DNA from: Calothrix sp. PCC 7103
Lineage (GTDB): Bacteria; Cyanobacteriota; Cyanobacteriia; Cyanobacteriales; Nostocaceae
Length of the DNA stretch: 64,000 bases
Direction: 5' to 3'
Assembly: GCF_000331305.1 (NCBI RefSeq)
Contig: NZ_KB217483.1
Coordinates: 1,344,356 to 1,408,355 of the forward strand
Under the pieces are notes generated by a model. It was not told where the DNA came from. It saw nothing but the letters and a program-made list of their open reading frames with translations, and did no database searches. Made by a program: the position numbers and the translations under genes. This document shows, piece by piece, positions 7,588-15,842 of this stretch; the first letter of the stretch is position 1; every line of letters starts with the position of its first letter.

Positions 7588-7914
7588 ATGAAAAATAACA
7601 GAATTACAATAAGGTACGACTCGGAAGAGTACCAAACTTTGATAACGCTTGCCCACTCTACGGGATTACCAGTCAGCGAGTACGTCAGAAAAACTTCATT
7701 ACATAGACATATTACAGTAGCTCATCCACCAATCAATATTGAAACCTACCGCGCGTTATTGAAAATTGCCGAATCTCTCAAAAAGTTGGAAAGTGAGGTT
7801 CAGCGCGCGACATCCCAAGGGCAAGTAATACCAAATCTTAGCTGTGAGGTTATAAATGACCTTTATAAGGTAGTAAGACAAATTAGAAAAGAAATTGCTA
7901 TTAATCAACGATGA
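7588..7914 (+). CDS. mobC: MobC-like relaxosome accessory protein
   Basis: A 108-aa protein beginning ITIRYDSEEYQTLITLAHST, then LPVSEYVRKTSLHRHI: a ribbon-helix-helix N-terminus as in MobC/TraY-like relaxosome proteins. The C-terminal half is helical, with INDLYKVVRQIRKEIAINQR matching the MobC C-terminal pattern (NlNQia..lN). It overlaps the relaxase gene by ATGA (7911-7914), so the two are translationally coupled. It is expected to bind oriT and help the relaxase open the nic region. Confidence 0.75.
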   Translation: MKNNRITIRYDSEEYQTLITLAHSTGLPVSEYVRKTSLHRHITVAHPPINIETYRALLKIAESLKKLESEVQRATSQGQVIPNLSCEVINDLYKVVRQIRKEIAINQR

Positions 7915-9065
7915 TACTTAAACAAGTAACTGGCTATGACTTTTACCCATGCCTAAACTACGTTCTCTCCAAGCAAGATGCCGTACTGTTGGGTGGCAAC
8001 ATGGAAGGAGATACAGCCTCTGAGCTAACCCAAGAATTCCAATTATCAGTGCAGCAGCACTACCGCTTGAAAGCTAAAACCGGAACCAGACCGACTACAA
8101 AGGCGGTTTATCATGCTACCCTAAGCGTGCCAATTAGCCAAAGATTATCAGATGATACATGGCAGTCAATTACCGAAGATTACCTCCAGCAAATGGAGTT
8201 TGATGATAACCAATATATATTAGTAAGACACCAAGATACTCAGCACGACCATGTACACATTGTTGCTAGTGTGTTGAAATTAGATGGTAGTACCGTAAAC
8301 ACCTCATGGAATTACTATAAAGGTCAAGCAGTAGTGCGGCAGTTAGAACTTGCTTACAACTTAGAATCTGTTGCAAATAGTTGGGAAATTGATAAAGCGG
8401 CGCCTAGCACTGGGCAGATGCAACGATTTAAAAATGAACAACACCTTTATGAGAACGGGTTTCGCGATACTCCACCAGCAGAACCAGCAATGCTACAACT
8501 GCAAAAACTTATTGATGGCGCCGTAAAAGATTGCCCGTCACTCCCACAGTTAATAGATAAACTTGAAAAATCTTCAGTCACAGTCCGCACCAGGAGTGAT
8601 AAGGACAATAACCCCACAGGTATTAGCTTTTGCTTTGAAGGAGTATGGTTTGCTGGGCGCCAACTAGGACGCGCGTATTCTCTACCAGGACTGCAAAAAT
8701 ATCGAGGTGTAGTTTTAGAAGACAGTATTGCAAAGCCAGAAGCGGAAGTACAACTTCTTCGTACTCAAAAAGTGGCGCCGATAGTAGCTGCTTATCTTAA
8801 GAGTATAAATCGCGCTGAGTATCAAGGTAATAACTATGCCGCGCGCTGGGAAAGTAACCAACTAGTGCTTGAGCGTAGTTCTCAGGATGAGCATCGCGCG
8901 CGGTTAATGAAAGCTGCTTATATAGAAGGAGAATGGCAACCAGTCGAACAAAGTCAACTTAGCAATGAGGATGTGTCACACTTTGAAAAATTGATACCCA
9001 TTATCCAGCATTTGAAGAAAGAATTATCTGGCGAAGCTGAAAATGAAATGCTTGATAGAACTTAA
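7911..9065 (+). CDS. Relaxase (MobA/VirD2-type mobilisation nuclease)
   Basis: The three-histidine metal motif is visible as H107-x-D109-T-x-H112-x-H114-x-H116 (RHQDTQHDHVHIVAS). The N-terminal GYDFYPCLNYVLSK supplies candidate nucleophile tyrosines. The enzyme nicks oriT, stays bound to the 5' end and is carried into the recipient. At 384 aa it has a relaxase domain (about residues 1-180) and a C-terminal region without a helicase or primase domain, typical of mobilisable plasmids. With MobC it forms a minimal MOB module. The nearest candidate coupling protein is the FtsK-like ATPase at 15839. Confidence 0.85.
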   Translation: MILKQVTGYDFYPCLNYVLSKQDAVLLGGNMEGDTASELTQEFQLSVQQHYRLKAKTGTRPTTKAVYHATLSVPISQRLSDDTWQSITEDYLQQMEFDDNQYILVRHQDTQHDHVHIVASVLKLDGSTVNTSWNYYKGQAVVRQLELAYNLESVANSWEIDKAAPSTGQMQRFKNEQHLYENGFRDTPPAEPAMLQLQKLIDGAVKDCPSLPQLIDKLEKSSVTVRTRSDKDNNPTGISFCFEGVWFAGRQLGRAYSLPGLQKYRGVVLEDSIAKPEAEVQLLRTQKVAPIVAAYLKSINRAEYQGNNYAARWESNQLVLERSSQDEHRARLMKAAYIEGEWQPVEQSQLSNEDVSHFEKLIPIIQHLKKELSGEAENEMLDRT

Positions 9066-9275
9066 ATACTATATTGCTAAAAACTCTGCTACAATCTTGT
9101 ACAATCTTCATTTTTATCGTAAATTATTTGGTGCCAAAAATTGCGTTTATCTTTAAACAAAATTATAAACTCTTTCTTTACACATAATCTACTTGTAAGT
9201 GGTTATCAAGACTTATTATTCGTAAACAAATCAAAATTATGTAAAAATAAATTATTGATACTATGTTCCAGAGAA

Positions 9276-9344
9276 ATGATATTGACAGAAGAAAAAGCGC
9301 TACAATTTTTAGAGGAACATATTAGACGTTGGAGGCAAGGGTAA
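9276..9344 (+). CDS. Very small ORF ahead of coiled-coil gene
   Basis: ATG at 9276 gives 22 residues (MILTEEKALQFLEEHIRRWR, then QG), ending in TAA that overlaps the next ATG (TAATG at 9342-9346). The amphipathic helix and the coupling suggest it is translated. A TTG start at 9141 would extend it to 67 aa but the added part is Lys/Asn-rich and unconvincing. Confidence 0.35.
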   Translation: MILTEEKALQFLEEHIRRWRQG

Positions 9345-9610
9345 TGCAAGAACAAGTTAATAACCGAATTGAACAAGACCTGGAGCTTGAAGGTAATCCG
9401 TTTACTCTTCCCGAAGTTACAGACGAAGAAGTAATAAGACTAGGTAATTATTACTTAAGTGGCGAGTACCTGATTCGTAACTTAGAAATAGTACGGGAAA
9501 GGAAACAGAAAGCGCTCTTAGGGCTTGCTCACTTAGAAGCAGCAGAAAAAGAAATACTAGAAAGGATGCTGAAGATGCAAATAAATCATAAATCAGAACA
9601 AACTCAGTGA
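9344..9610 (+). CDS. Small coiled-coil protein, paralogue of 56728 and 57043 genes
   Basis: The ATG at 9344 is preceded by GGAGG (9331-9335) at 8 nt, better than the TTG at 9329. The 88-aa product is acidic at the start, then IVRERKQKALLGLAHLEAAEKEILERML, a charged coiled coil. The same pattern (RERKQ...L..L...EK...E.L) appears in the proteins at 56728 and 57043. Function unknown; perhaps regulatory partners of plasmid proteins. Confidence 0.55.
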   Translation: MQEQVNNRIEQDLELEGNPFTLPEVTDEEVIRLGNYYLSGEYLIRNLEIVRERKQKALLGLAHLEAAEKEILERMLKMQINHKSEQTQ

Positions 9611-9639
9611 GCCAAATTGTTTATTATAAAATAGGTGCC

Positions 9640-9660
9640 GTTTCATTAACACTGGCGCCA
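9640..9660. terminator. Possible hairpin between convergent genes
   Basis: GGTGCC (9633-9638) and GGCGCC (9653-9658) can pair imperfectly between the convergent genes ending at 9610 and 9678. Weak evidence; there is no clear T-run. Confidence 0.25.
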
Positions 9661-9677
9661 ATTATATAAACATGTTA

Positions 9678-9962
9678 TTAAATTGCTTCTACAACGGCAG
9701 GGTATCTGAATTTTTCAATAATATCTCCATCTCTTTCAAGTAAAACGCATTTTTGTACTATTAAATCATTCGTGATAGTACAATTTACAAAACTTATCCA
9801 GTCATCCCAACTAGTATCCCAATCAAGTACTATTTCAACACTCCAAGTGTCATCGGAAAAATTTCTATTAATATCAACAGGATATCCTTCGTCTTCATCA
9901 AAATCATGTCCTAATGCAGCAAGCTGTGTTAAACAAGTACGCATTAATATTGTTTCGTCCAT
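9678..9962 (-). CDS. Hypothetical acidic protein (94 aa)
   Basis: An acidic, aromatic-rich protein (NRNFSDDTWSVEIVLDWDTSWDDWISFVNCTI) with no recognisable domain. The alternation of strands and the high Asp content recall small anti-toxin or immunity-like proteins, but nothing more can be said. It stands alone on the minus strand, convergent with the coiled-coil gene. Confidence 0.5.
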   Translation of the reverse strand: MDETILMRTCLTQLAALGHDFDEDEGYPVDINRNFSDDTWSVEIVLDWDTSWDDWISFVNCTITNDLIVQKCVLLERDGDIIEKFRYPAVVEAI

Positions 9963-10148
9963 ACCAATTCACCCTGTTACATAAGTAAGGTAAATATAAT
10001 TTTATCAAAAAATAAATACTATTATGTCTACAGATTATTATATTTAATATTGTTAATTTTATTACTCAAAGCGAGTAACTAGTATAACCGCGTAGTAAAT
10101 TAATATAATTATGAGAAAATATTTTTTGTAGCGTTTTGTTGTATTGGT

Positions 10149-10928
10149 ATGGCGCACAACTTGTTTAAAACCCAGAATAGTTGGACGTGCAGCGTATGCG
10201 GTTGGGAATGGAAAAGTAAACCATCAACCGAATGTCCTGATGTACCGCGTTACAATTGGTGGAATCAAAACGAACAGTATACACGCTCGGCTCCTGAGCA
10301 TCTTAAAACTAAAACTCAACTCGCATCTCTCAAACTGGCGCCGAGTAACGAAGATAAACCAGATGGTTGTATTTACATGCAAAGTCAGACTCGGTGGTTG
10401 TGGTTATATGACGTTAATAATACGGCGCTGCTTCCAAAGAAAAAACGTTCTCATAAAAGTGCAGAAGAACGACGTATAAGAAAGGAAGCGCTTTTATTGT
10501 GGGATAGCGGAGAGATATACACCGAAGTATATAAAGATATTGAAATATCCGCGTATGCTAGTTATCGAGATTGCGGGTTGAAAAGGGCTAGTCAATTATC
10601 AAAGGAGCGTCAACCTCATTTTTATGGTTTCTTATCAGAAGTTGTATTAACCGGACTTTCTATGATACCCTTTGATTCAGAAGTTAAAGCGGTTCTTAAT
10701 AGAAGTGTAGCCAATCATCTTCAAGCAATTGCTCATGGAAAAATATTAATTGACAAGTTACTTGATGTTGGTATTTCAAATGAAAATTACGCAAGCTTAG
10801 AACAATTTGGTTCAGGGTTTATCATGACAGACCCTGCAGGATATGGCTTTTGTTTGAGAAGACCGGATAGGACAACTATTGCTCGCCGTCTAGCTTCTTT
10901 GTTTGGTTGGGAAGTCATTGAGGAGTAA
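10149..10928 (+). CDS. Hypothetical protein with N-terminal zinc ribbon
   Basis: A 259-aa protein. Residues 10-30 (SWTCSVCGWEWKSKPSTECP) form a CxxC...C zinc-ribbon-like start with a W.W pattern as in short nuclease-associated ribbons. A basic linker (KKKRSHKSAEERRIRKEALLLW) follows near residue 100. The C-terminal half is helical and ends with PDRTTIARRLASLFGWEVIEE. It is followed after 5 bp by an XRE-like gene, so the two are likely one transcript. The combination suggests a DNA-binding or regulatory protein, but the function is not known. Confidence 0.6.
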   Translation: MAHNLFKTQNSWTCSVCGWEWKSKPSTECPDVPRYNWWNQNEQYTRSAPEHLKTKTQLASLKLAPSNEDKPDGCIYMQSQTRWLWLYDVNNTALLPKKKRSHKSAEERRIRKEALLLWDSGEIYTEVYKDIEISAYASYRDCGLKRASQLSKERQPHFYGFLSEVVLTGLSMIPFDSEVKAVLNRSVANHLQAIAHGKILIDKLLDVGISNENYASLEQFGSGFIMTDPAGYGFCLRRPDRTTIARRLASLFGWEVIEE

Positions 10929-10933
10929 ATACT

Positions 10934-11281
10934 ATGAATAATCCACACATGGGCGCCGATGTTTTAAAATACCTAAACTCCATCATTCCTGATACACCCG
11001 AAATGCAGCTTGTTGGAGAACAGGAAGCAATGCGTATTCAATTAACCCAAGTGTTAATAGACGCGCGTTTATCTAGTAATATGACCCAAGAGCAAATAGC
11101 AGCAGCAGTAAATAAAAATGTTGAATGGGTAGAATACGTTGAAAATTGCAATTATCCCATGTGTGTAGATGATTTTGTAACTTATATGCGCGCGTTAGGC
11201 GCCAACTTTGAGATTGCGGTTAATTTACCAAATGGTTCTTCTATCAAATTAGATAGTAATCAAATCAAACGATTAGTATAG
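10934..11281 (+). CDS. XRE-like HTH regulator
   Basis: A 115-aa protein with a helix-turn-helix LIDARLSSNMTQEQIAAAVNKNVEWVEYVEN in the middle (residues about 38-70), followed by DFVTYMRALGANFEIAV, the usual end of a Cro/CI-type domain in antitoxin-like proteins. The last 20 residues (GSSIKLDSNQIKRLV) are an extension. It is co-directional and 5 bp from the zinc-ribbon gene, which might be its partner. Confidence 0.65.
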   Translation: MNNPHMGADVLKYLNSIIPDTPEMQLVGEQEAMRIQLTQVLIDARLSSNMTQEQIAAAVNKNVEWVEYVENCNYPMCVDDFVTYMRALGANFEIAVNLPNGSSIKLDSNQIKRLV

Positions 11282-11522
11282 AAATTATCTATACTTATAC
11301 GATACGTTTGATTTTAAATGTCTAAAAATATTTGCGTTTGGGCACCATGTGTAACAAGAAGCCCACTATTAAAGCAATGTTTTTACTATATAAGTGCTTA
11401 TGAATAAGAACGAACATGATTACTACTGTCAGGCAGGAACGTGATTGGAAAGATAAAAAATTAATGCAATATAAAATTATTTTAATCTTACATCCCAACC
11501 TAAAACCGGGGCTTTTCATCCA

Positions 11523-11762
11523 CTAAGCAGACATTTCTACAAAACGACTTACATCGACATATCTCACGTTACGTTCTATCAAAAACTCAACCAAACCATC
11601 AATTCCATTACTGTTACGAATCGTTGCGTAGCCTTTTAATTTGCGATGCTGACAATACTTAACAAGCTTACGGATGTGTAACGATTTTAGTTGCTTTTTC
11701 TCGAAATCAACGTCTACGAGAGGTAATTGCTTTGTTTGTTCCGCACCCACGGGCATTGTCAT
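11523..11762 (-). CDS. Small SAP/Rho-N-like protein (79 aa)
   Basis: The middle reads LKSLHIRKLVKYCQHRKLKGY, then ATIRNSNGIDGLVEFLIE, which follows the SAP/Rho_N helix-turn-helix pattern (L..L...A...G..GYS.LRK.ELI..L). Such domains bind nucleic acid. No other domain is present. Adjacent gaps (11282-11522 and 11763-11992) show nothing convincing. Confidence 0.45.
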   Translation of the reverse strand: MTMPVGAEQTKQLPLVDVDFEKKQLKSLHIRKLVKYCQHRKLKGYATIRNSNGIDGLVEFLIERNVRYVDVSRFVEMSA

Positions 11763-11960
11763 CGGTTCAGTTTGAACTAGCGAAAAGGTAGATTCAGAGG
11801 GTATTTATAAAGTAAATCTTAAGAGAGATGAACAGTAATTCAGTACTAAGACTTCTCAATGGCAGTCAGCAGCGCATTATCGGAAAAAAGCCGACAGCTT
11901 TATTCATAGGTAAAAAAAAATTTATTAAATTCGCGAACAGTAAAGTAAGAGAGCGATTAT

Positions 11961-12364
11961 GATTATGTAACAGAATCATGCGCGTGTGTCCAATGAGTAA
12001 AGCGAAAAAAACTAAAAAATCTAAATCTGACTGGGGAGGATATAGACCAAATGCAGGCAGGAAAGCAACTTGGAACAATGAAGAAACTTGTACTATTCGT
12101 ATTCCAAAAGCTTTATCCGACGAAATTTTAAGGTTTGCACGGGCTTTAGATTCAGGAGAGATAATTGAATTTGTAACAGAATCAAATTGGGCAGAAGATA
12201 AAAATTATGATTATGTAACAAATTCAAATAATGCTGATGAGCAAAGCATATCAGGCAACTTTGATTTTGCAACAGAATCAAGTACGGGAGGATTAAATGC
12301 GCCTATGACATTTTCCGAGTTTGAAGATTACTTAAACAGTCTTGATAATGTTACAGAATCAAAT
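11961..12364. repeat. Five copies of a GATTATGTAACAGAATCA-like repeat
   Basis: Copies start at 11961 (upstream of the gene, in a different frame), about 12168, 12209, 12262 and 12343. The most conserved core is GTAACAGAATCA. Because the first copy is non-coding, the conservation is at DNA level. Confidence 0.55.
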
Positions 12365-12526
12365 TCCCAATGGATAACAATGCCAGATTTTGATGAAGCA
12401 ATTCAAATAGCAAGAAAAATAGTCAAGCAGAAGAAGTGTGCGCGAATATCTGTGGCACGACTGATATCAAAGTTATATTCAATACAAGTAAATGCGAATG
12501 CTTTAAAACCCGATAGGGGAAAGTAA
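11993..12526 (+). CDS. Predicted DNA-binding plasmid protein with internal repeats
   Basis: From ATG 11993 (177 aa; an ATG at 11978 adds 5 residues). A basic start (MSKAKKTKKSKSDWGGYRPN, AGRKATWN) is followed by TIRIPKALSDEILRFARALD, a ribbon-helix-helix-like segment. The middle carries degenerate repeats of the peptide (Y/F)VTESN at about 40-80-bp spacing. The C-terminus (FDEAIQIARKIVKQKKCARISVARLISKLYSIQVNANAL) is helical. The type resembles small cyanobacterial plasmid proteins with 'GRPxAGRKxxW' starts. The end lies 3 bp from a transposase remnant, so it may be trimmed. A related DNA repeat lies upstream out of frame. Confidence 0.55.
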   Translation: MSKAKKTKKSKSDWGGYRPNAGRKATWNNEETCTIRIPKALSDEILRFARALDSGEIIEFVTESNWAEDKNYDYVTNSNNADEQSISGNFDFATESSTGGLNAPMTFSEFEDYLNSLDNVTESNSQWITMPDFDEAIQIARKIVKQKKCARISVARLISKLYSIQVNANALKPDRGK

Positions 12527-12529
12527 TAT

Positions 12530-13357
12530 TTAACACACAAGACGATTTAACATTAATCTGGTCATTGCGGCGTATATCATTGCTTCGCTTACCTCTGGTA
12601 ACAATTCATAATCTTTACTTAAACGGCGGTAACGTCCCAACCAGCCAAAAGTTCTTTCCACTACCCACCGTCTTGGTAGTATTTTAAACCCCGAATCTCT
12701 ACGTTTTACGACCTCAACAGTGGCGCCACTAATCTCGTATACCGCGCGAGCAAAGCGTTCTCCTGTATACCCGGAATCTACCCAAATTAAATCTAAATCT
12801 TCTTTATCACAGTTGTCATCCATCAATATAACAACAGTTCCTACACGGTCACTAATATTGGCTTCCGTAACAACTACACCCAGTAATAATCCTTGTGTAT
12901 CTACCAATATATGACGTTTACGACCTTTAACTAGCTTTCCGCCGTCAAATCCAAATGTATCCACGCCAGTTGCTTCAAGTCGGCGAAGCCGCCCAACGCA
13001 CTGGCTCCCCTTTTTTCAGTCGTTTTAACCGACTGGCTATCTGCGATTGCTGCACTTGGAGAAGCATTCCTCCCTAACTGTATCCGTACTGCTTGCCGTA
13101 GCTCGTTATTTATTTCCTGCCAAATACCTTTTTTCTCCCACCTACGGAAATAATAATATACCGTTGATGACGGTGGGAAGTCGTTTGGTATCATCTCCCA
13201 TGCACAGCCAGTACGTATTACGTAAAATATCGCGTTTAAAATCTCACGTATGTCAGCAGTTCTTCGTCTGCCTCCTTCCGCGCGCTGGTGGTATCAATGG
13301 CTCTATAATTTGCCATTCATAGTCTTTAAGGTCTGTTTTATAAGCTTTTCTAATCAT
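12530..13357 (-). pseudogene. IS5-family transposase, broken by a frameshift and a 41-bp repeat
   Basis: Three frame segments together rebuild one DDE transposase. From the ATG at 13357: IRKAYKTDLKDYEWQIIEPL. Then, after a +1 shift near the GCGCGCG at 13279-13285: TADIREILNAIFYVIRTGCA, then YYYFRRWEKKGIWQ, DSQSVKTTEKRG. Then, after the repeat at 12965-13005: VDTFGFDGGKLVKGRKRHIL, DSGYTGERFA, WVVERTFGWLGRYRRLSKDY. This is the IS5 (IS1031/ISL2-like) pattern. Removing the 41 bases rejoins EKRG to VDTFGFDGG in frame. Terminal inverted repeats were not found, so the outer ends are not defined. Not functional. Confidence 0.85.
12965..13005. repeat. 41-bp small dispersed repeat inside the transposase
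   Basis: Begins GCCAGTTGC and ends GCACTGGC, so GCCAGT/ACTGGC pair at the ends, with an inner CGGCGAAGCCG hairpin. It matches the style of the small dispersed palindromic repeats known from Nostoc and Anabaena genomes. Its removal restores the reading frame exactly. Confidence 0.8.
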
Positions 13358-13434
13358 TAGCACCCTGTCCGGTATAACTACATCGAGTATATTACGAAAC
13401 TATTACTCCGTTATTTCCCGGCTTAAGATTTACT

Positions 13435-13816
13435 TTATAAATGACCTCTAACTACTAAATTTCGGCAGCGGAAATAATGGACGTAAGATAAAAATCTTGC
13501 ATGTTCACCTAAATCAGGGATTTTATCTGAATCTTCAAGCAACACGCCAGCAAAACTAAATTCGTATCTACGATTTGTGTAGTCGTCCCAAATTAACACC
13601 CTATCATCGCCCTTAAAAATTGTAATTTCAGTCCCAACAAATTCGTCGTTGAGTCGGGCAATACGAGCATCATCCTCGAAAGCGTACAACACTTTTCGTT
13701 CATCCCATTGCTTGTCCGGGCACATATAACCTTCCCATCCTTCCAAATGCTTATTGCAAACAAAGCCGTTTCCGCCGTGCAAAAACCGACATCCAGCACA
13801 TGATTTTAAATAATCG
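13435..13816 (-). pseudogene. Small Cys-containing protein, 5' end cut off by ISL3 element
   Basis: The frame runs from the IS end with SCAGCRFLHGGNGFVCNKHL, EGWEGYMCP, then an acidic region and SFAGVLLEDSDKIP. The CxxC..LHGG...VC pattern is that of a common small cyanobacterial protein with paired cysteines. There is no start codon before the IS junction at 13817, so the N-terminus was displaced. On the far side of the IS, minus-strand bases 15255-15271 carry a candidate beginning (ATGGAAATGAAAATTAT, or the overlapping frame CARYGNENY). Which frame is original cannot be decided without a homologue. Confidence 0.6.
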
Positions 13817-15254
13817 CGGTTCTTCAGTAGTTGTTATGCTAAACTATTAATAAAAATGCCAAGCTAATAAGCATCGAACTCGAAAATTTTCAAAATTTCT
13901 AAACCCATAAGCGGAGCGCTTAATTAATTTAATTTTATTGTTTATACCTTCAACGGCACCGCTAGTTGTGCGATTATCAAAGTAAGCAATAATTTCGTCG
14001 AACCAACGAATAAAAGTATTATTGCTATTTGAGAAGTATGTTTTAGCTTTTGAAAGCCACATACCTAATTTAAAAACTGCTGGATACCAATGATTCGTTT
14101 TATTATAAATTTTTCTCAATTTTTCTTTTAATTCATGCATCGCTTTTAGAACTGGGGATACAGATTTTACTTGAATTAATTTATGTATTTGTTCTTCATT
14201 TAAGTCTCCTTCGTTTTTGAGTAAAGCATATTTACTATTTTTTATTCCTTCTAATATTTTTTCATATTCATCTTTTTCCTCAGATGTTTCTGCTAATTTA
14301 ATTAGTTGTTCTACTTTGTATTTTTCTCTCTTTCTTTGTGTATCTAATTCTTTATTTACTTGTACCATTACGTGAAATCTATCAGCGACGACTTGAACAT
14401 TAGGCATTAATTCTATCACTAAATTTTTGTACCCTTGCCATAAATCTATACTCACTTCTTTAATTTGCTCTAAGACATCAAAGCCCCAGCTTATAAGGAC
14501 TTCCGCGATTACTTCTTGTGTCCGCGCGCTTAAAATCGCAATTGGTTTAGATGTATCTAAATCTATTAAGACTGCACAGTAATTACCCTTTCCTTTTCTC
14601 AAAGCTATTTCATCAATTCCAAGCCTTTTTAAGTCTATAGGTTTTGTTAAATTTAGTTTTTCAGATGCATCTTTCAACATTCTTTCTATCTCTTCTGTTG
14701 TTACTATACCTTTAGATGCCACGCTATGTATGTCGTTTTCTAAAACTTCTTGTATTATTTTATTGGCAAGCCGATTTGTATAAGTTCTTTTCTTCCTGGC
14801 AAAGTCAAATTCTTCGCTAAAAGGTTTTTTGCAAATTTTGCATTTAAATTGGCGCCGATTTATCTCTAAAAAAACTTGTTTCTCGCCAAAAGGTAAATCT
14901 TTAATAATATGACGATGATTTTGATGTAGTTTATGACTTTCCGTACCACAAGATGGACATACACCATACAGCTTTATTGGCTCTGTTCGTAAAATCATTC
15001 CAATTTCGTTATAAATACTGTGCGATATAACTTTTACTTCATCTATATCCAGAATTTGTGATAATATTTTTATACCTTTTTTATTGACCATGACTGTAAA
15101 TGTACCCTAAAATACAATGAGCGTATATACAGTCAATAATAAATAATGCTTACAAGTCAATCCTATCAAGCATTTTTGTAATATTTTTAAAGAAAAGTTA
15201 ATAATCATTTACATCTGTGTTTAACAATTTAGCATAACAACTACTGAAGAACCG
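13817..15254. mobile_element. Complete ISL3-family insertion sequence
   Basis: The ends are perfect 27-bp inverted repeats: CGGTTCTTCAGTAGTTG... at 13817-13843 and its complement ending ...CTACTGAAGAACCG at 15228-15254. The element is 1438 bp with one intact transposase gene. ISL3 elements normally make an 8-bp target duplication; the flanks share only ATAAT (13810-13814 and 15255-15259), so the duplication is degraded or lost. Confidence 0.9.
13847..15091 (-). CDS. tnpA: ISL3-family transposase
   Basis: A 414-aa protein with an N-terminal zinc-finger-like part (YGVCPSCGTESHKLHQ, then FKCKICKKPF) and the DDE core: LGIDEIALRKGKGNYCAVLIDL, SIDLWQGYKNLVIELMPNVQ, VVADRFHVMVQVN, and the final E in SGAVEGINNKIKLIKRSAYG. 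All match the ISL3 family and the length is normal. The gene is intact and starts 163 bp inside the right inverted repeat, so the element may still be active. Confidence 0.92.
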   Translation of the reverse strand: MVNKKGIKILSQILDIDEVKVISHSIYNEIGMILRTEPIKLYGVCPSCGTESHKLHQNHRHIIKDLPFGEKQVFLEINRRQFKCKICKKPFSEEFDFARKKRTYTNRLANKIIQEVLENDIHSVASKGIVTTEEIERMLKDASEKLNLTKPIDLKRLGIDEIALRKGKGNYCAVLIDLDTSKPIAILSARTQEVIAEVLISWGFDVLEQIKEVSIDLWQGYKNLVIELMPNVQVVADRFHVMVQVNKELDTQRKREKYKVEQLIKLAETSEEKDEYEKILEGIKNSKYALLKNEGDLNEEQIHKLIQVKSVSPVLKAMHELKEKLRKIYNKTNHWYPAVFKLGMWLSKAKTYFSNSNNTFIRWFDEIIAYFDNRTTSGAVEGINNKIKLIKRSAYGFRNFENFRVRCLLAWHFY

Positions 15255-15386
15255 ATAATTTTCATTTCCATAGCGCGCGCATTCCAATAGCAGTAGCAAG
15301 AATCGAAACTTGCCTATCGCACTAATAAATGCAATATCTGCCACCAGATTACTGCTCAACTTGCTTTCACTACTAAACAGCAAGTT

Positions 15387-15842
15387 TTATTCTAAAAATC
15401 TATTAATTTTTTGTTGACACTCTTGTAGTGCGAAAGAGGAATACTTATTAGCGTTAAGAATATTCTCTAACAAAAAATCTGCTGAAGAGGATATTCTTAA
15501 AATTACGCCATTATCTTGACTACTACGGTGGTAGTAATGAAGTACTGGAGATTGTATTACCGTCAAGTTGTCGTTACGGACGGCGTGAGCGTTAGCCAGA
15601 CCATCCATGATGAATTTGCAGGCAGCAGCTACGTTATCAGCATCTCTTCCAAAGTTGGTAAGATACCAGTGAAATTCCAGCCAAACTTGACCCAGAAACT
15701 TAATGTCGCATTCAGCTACAAATGCTGTGATTTTGTTAGTCCACTGTTTCTTCATAGCAGCGCTTTTCTGCCAACTTTCACGCGCGGCATCAATAATCTC
15801 GTTTAATGTTGGAGGTAATTCCATAGTCAAAGTGTAAATCAT
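15387..15842 (-). CDS. RusA-like Holliday-junction endonuclease
   Basis: A 151-aa protein. LPPTLNEIIDAARESW at the start and GRDADNVAAACKFIMDGLA, then AVRNDNLTVIQSPVLHYY near residues 68-110 give the RusA pattern (RD.DN....K.i.DgL..a.vi.DDn). The acidic residues of RDADN, MDG and NDN correspond to the catalytic Asp set. RusA resolves branched DNA as a dimer. The gene overlaps the FtsK-like gene by 4 bp and is the last of the transfer-like operon, so it may process plasmid DNA before or after transfer. Confidence 0.7.
   Translation of the reverse strand: MIYTLTMELPPTLNEIIDAARESWQKSAAMKKQWTNKITAFVAECDIKFLGQVWLEFHWYLTNFGRDADNVAAACKFIMDGLANAHAVRNDNLTVIQSPVLHYYHRSSQDNGVILRISSSADFLLENILNANKYSSFALQECQQKINRFLE

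Noticed and set aside
9141-9344. 67-aa frame from a TTG codon
   Set aside because: The first 45 residues are low-complexity and lack a ribosome-binding site; only the last 22 codons from ATG 9276 look translated.
10144-10479. 111-aa frame overlapping the zinc-ribbon gene
   Set aside because: Same strand, other frame; the 259-aa frame has the CxxC motif, a better start and coupling to the next gene.
15198-15383. 61-aa minus-strand frame across the right end of the ISL3 element
   Set aside because: It spans the IS inverted repeat and therefore is a chimera; only its pre-IS part may belong to the interrupted gene.
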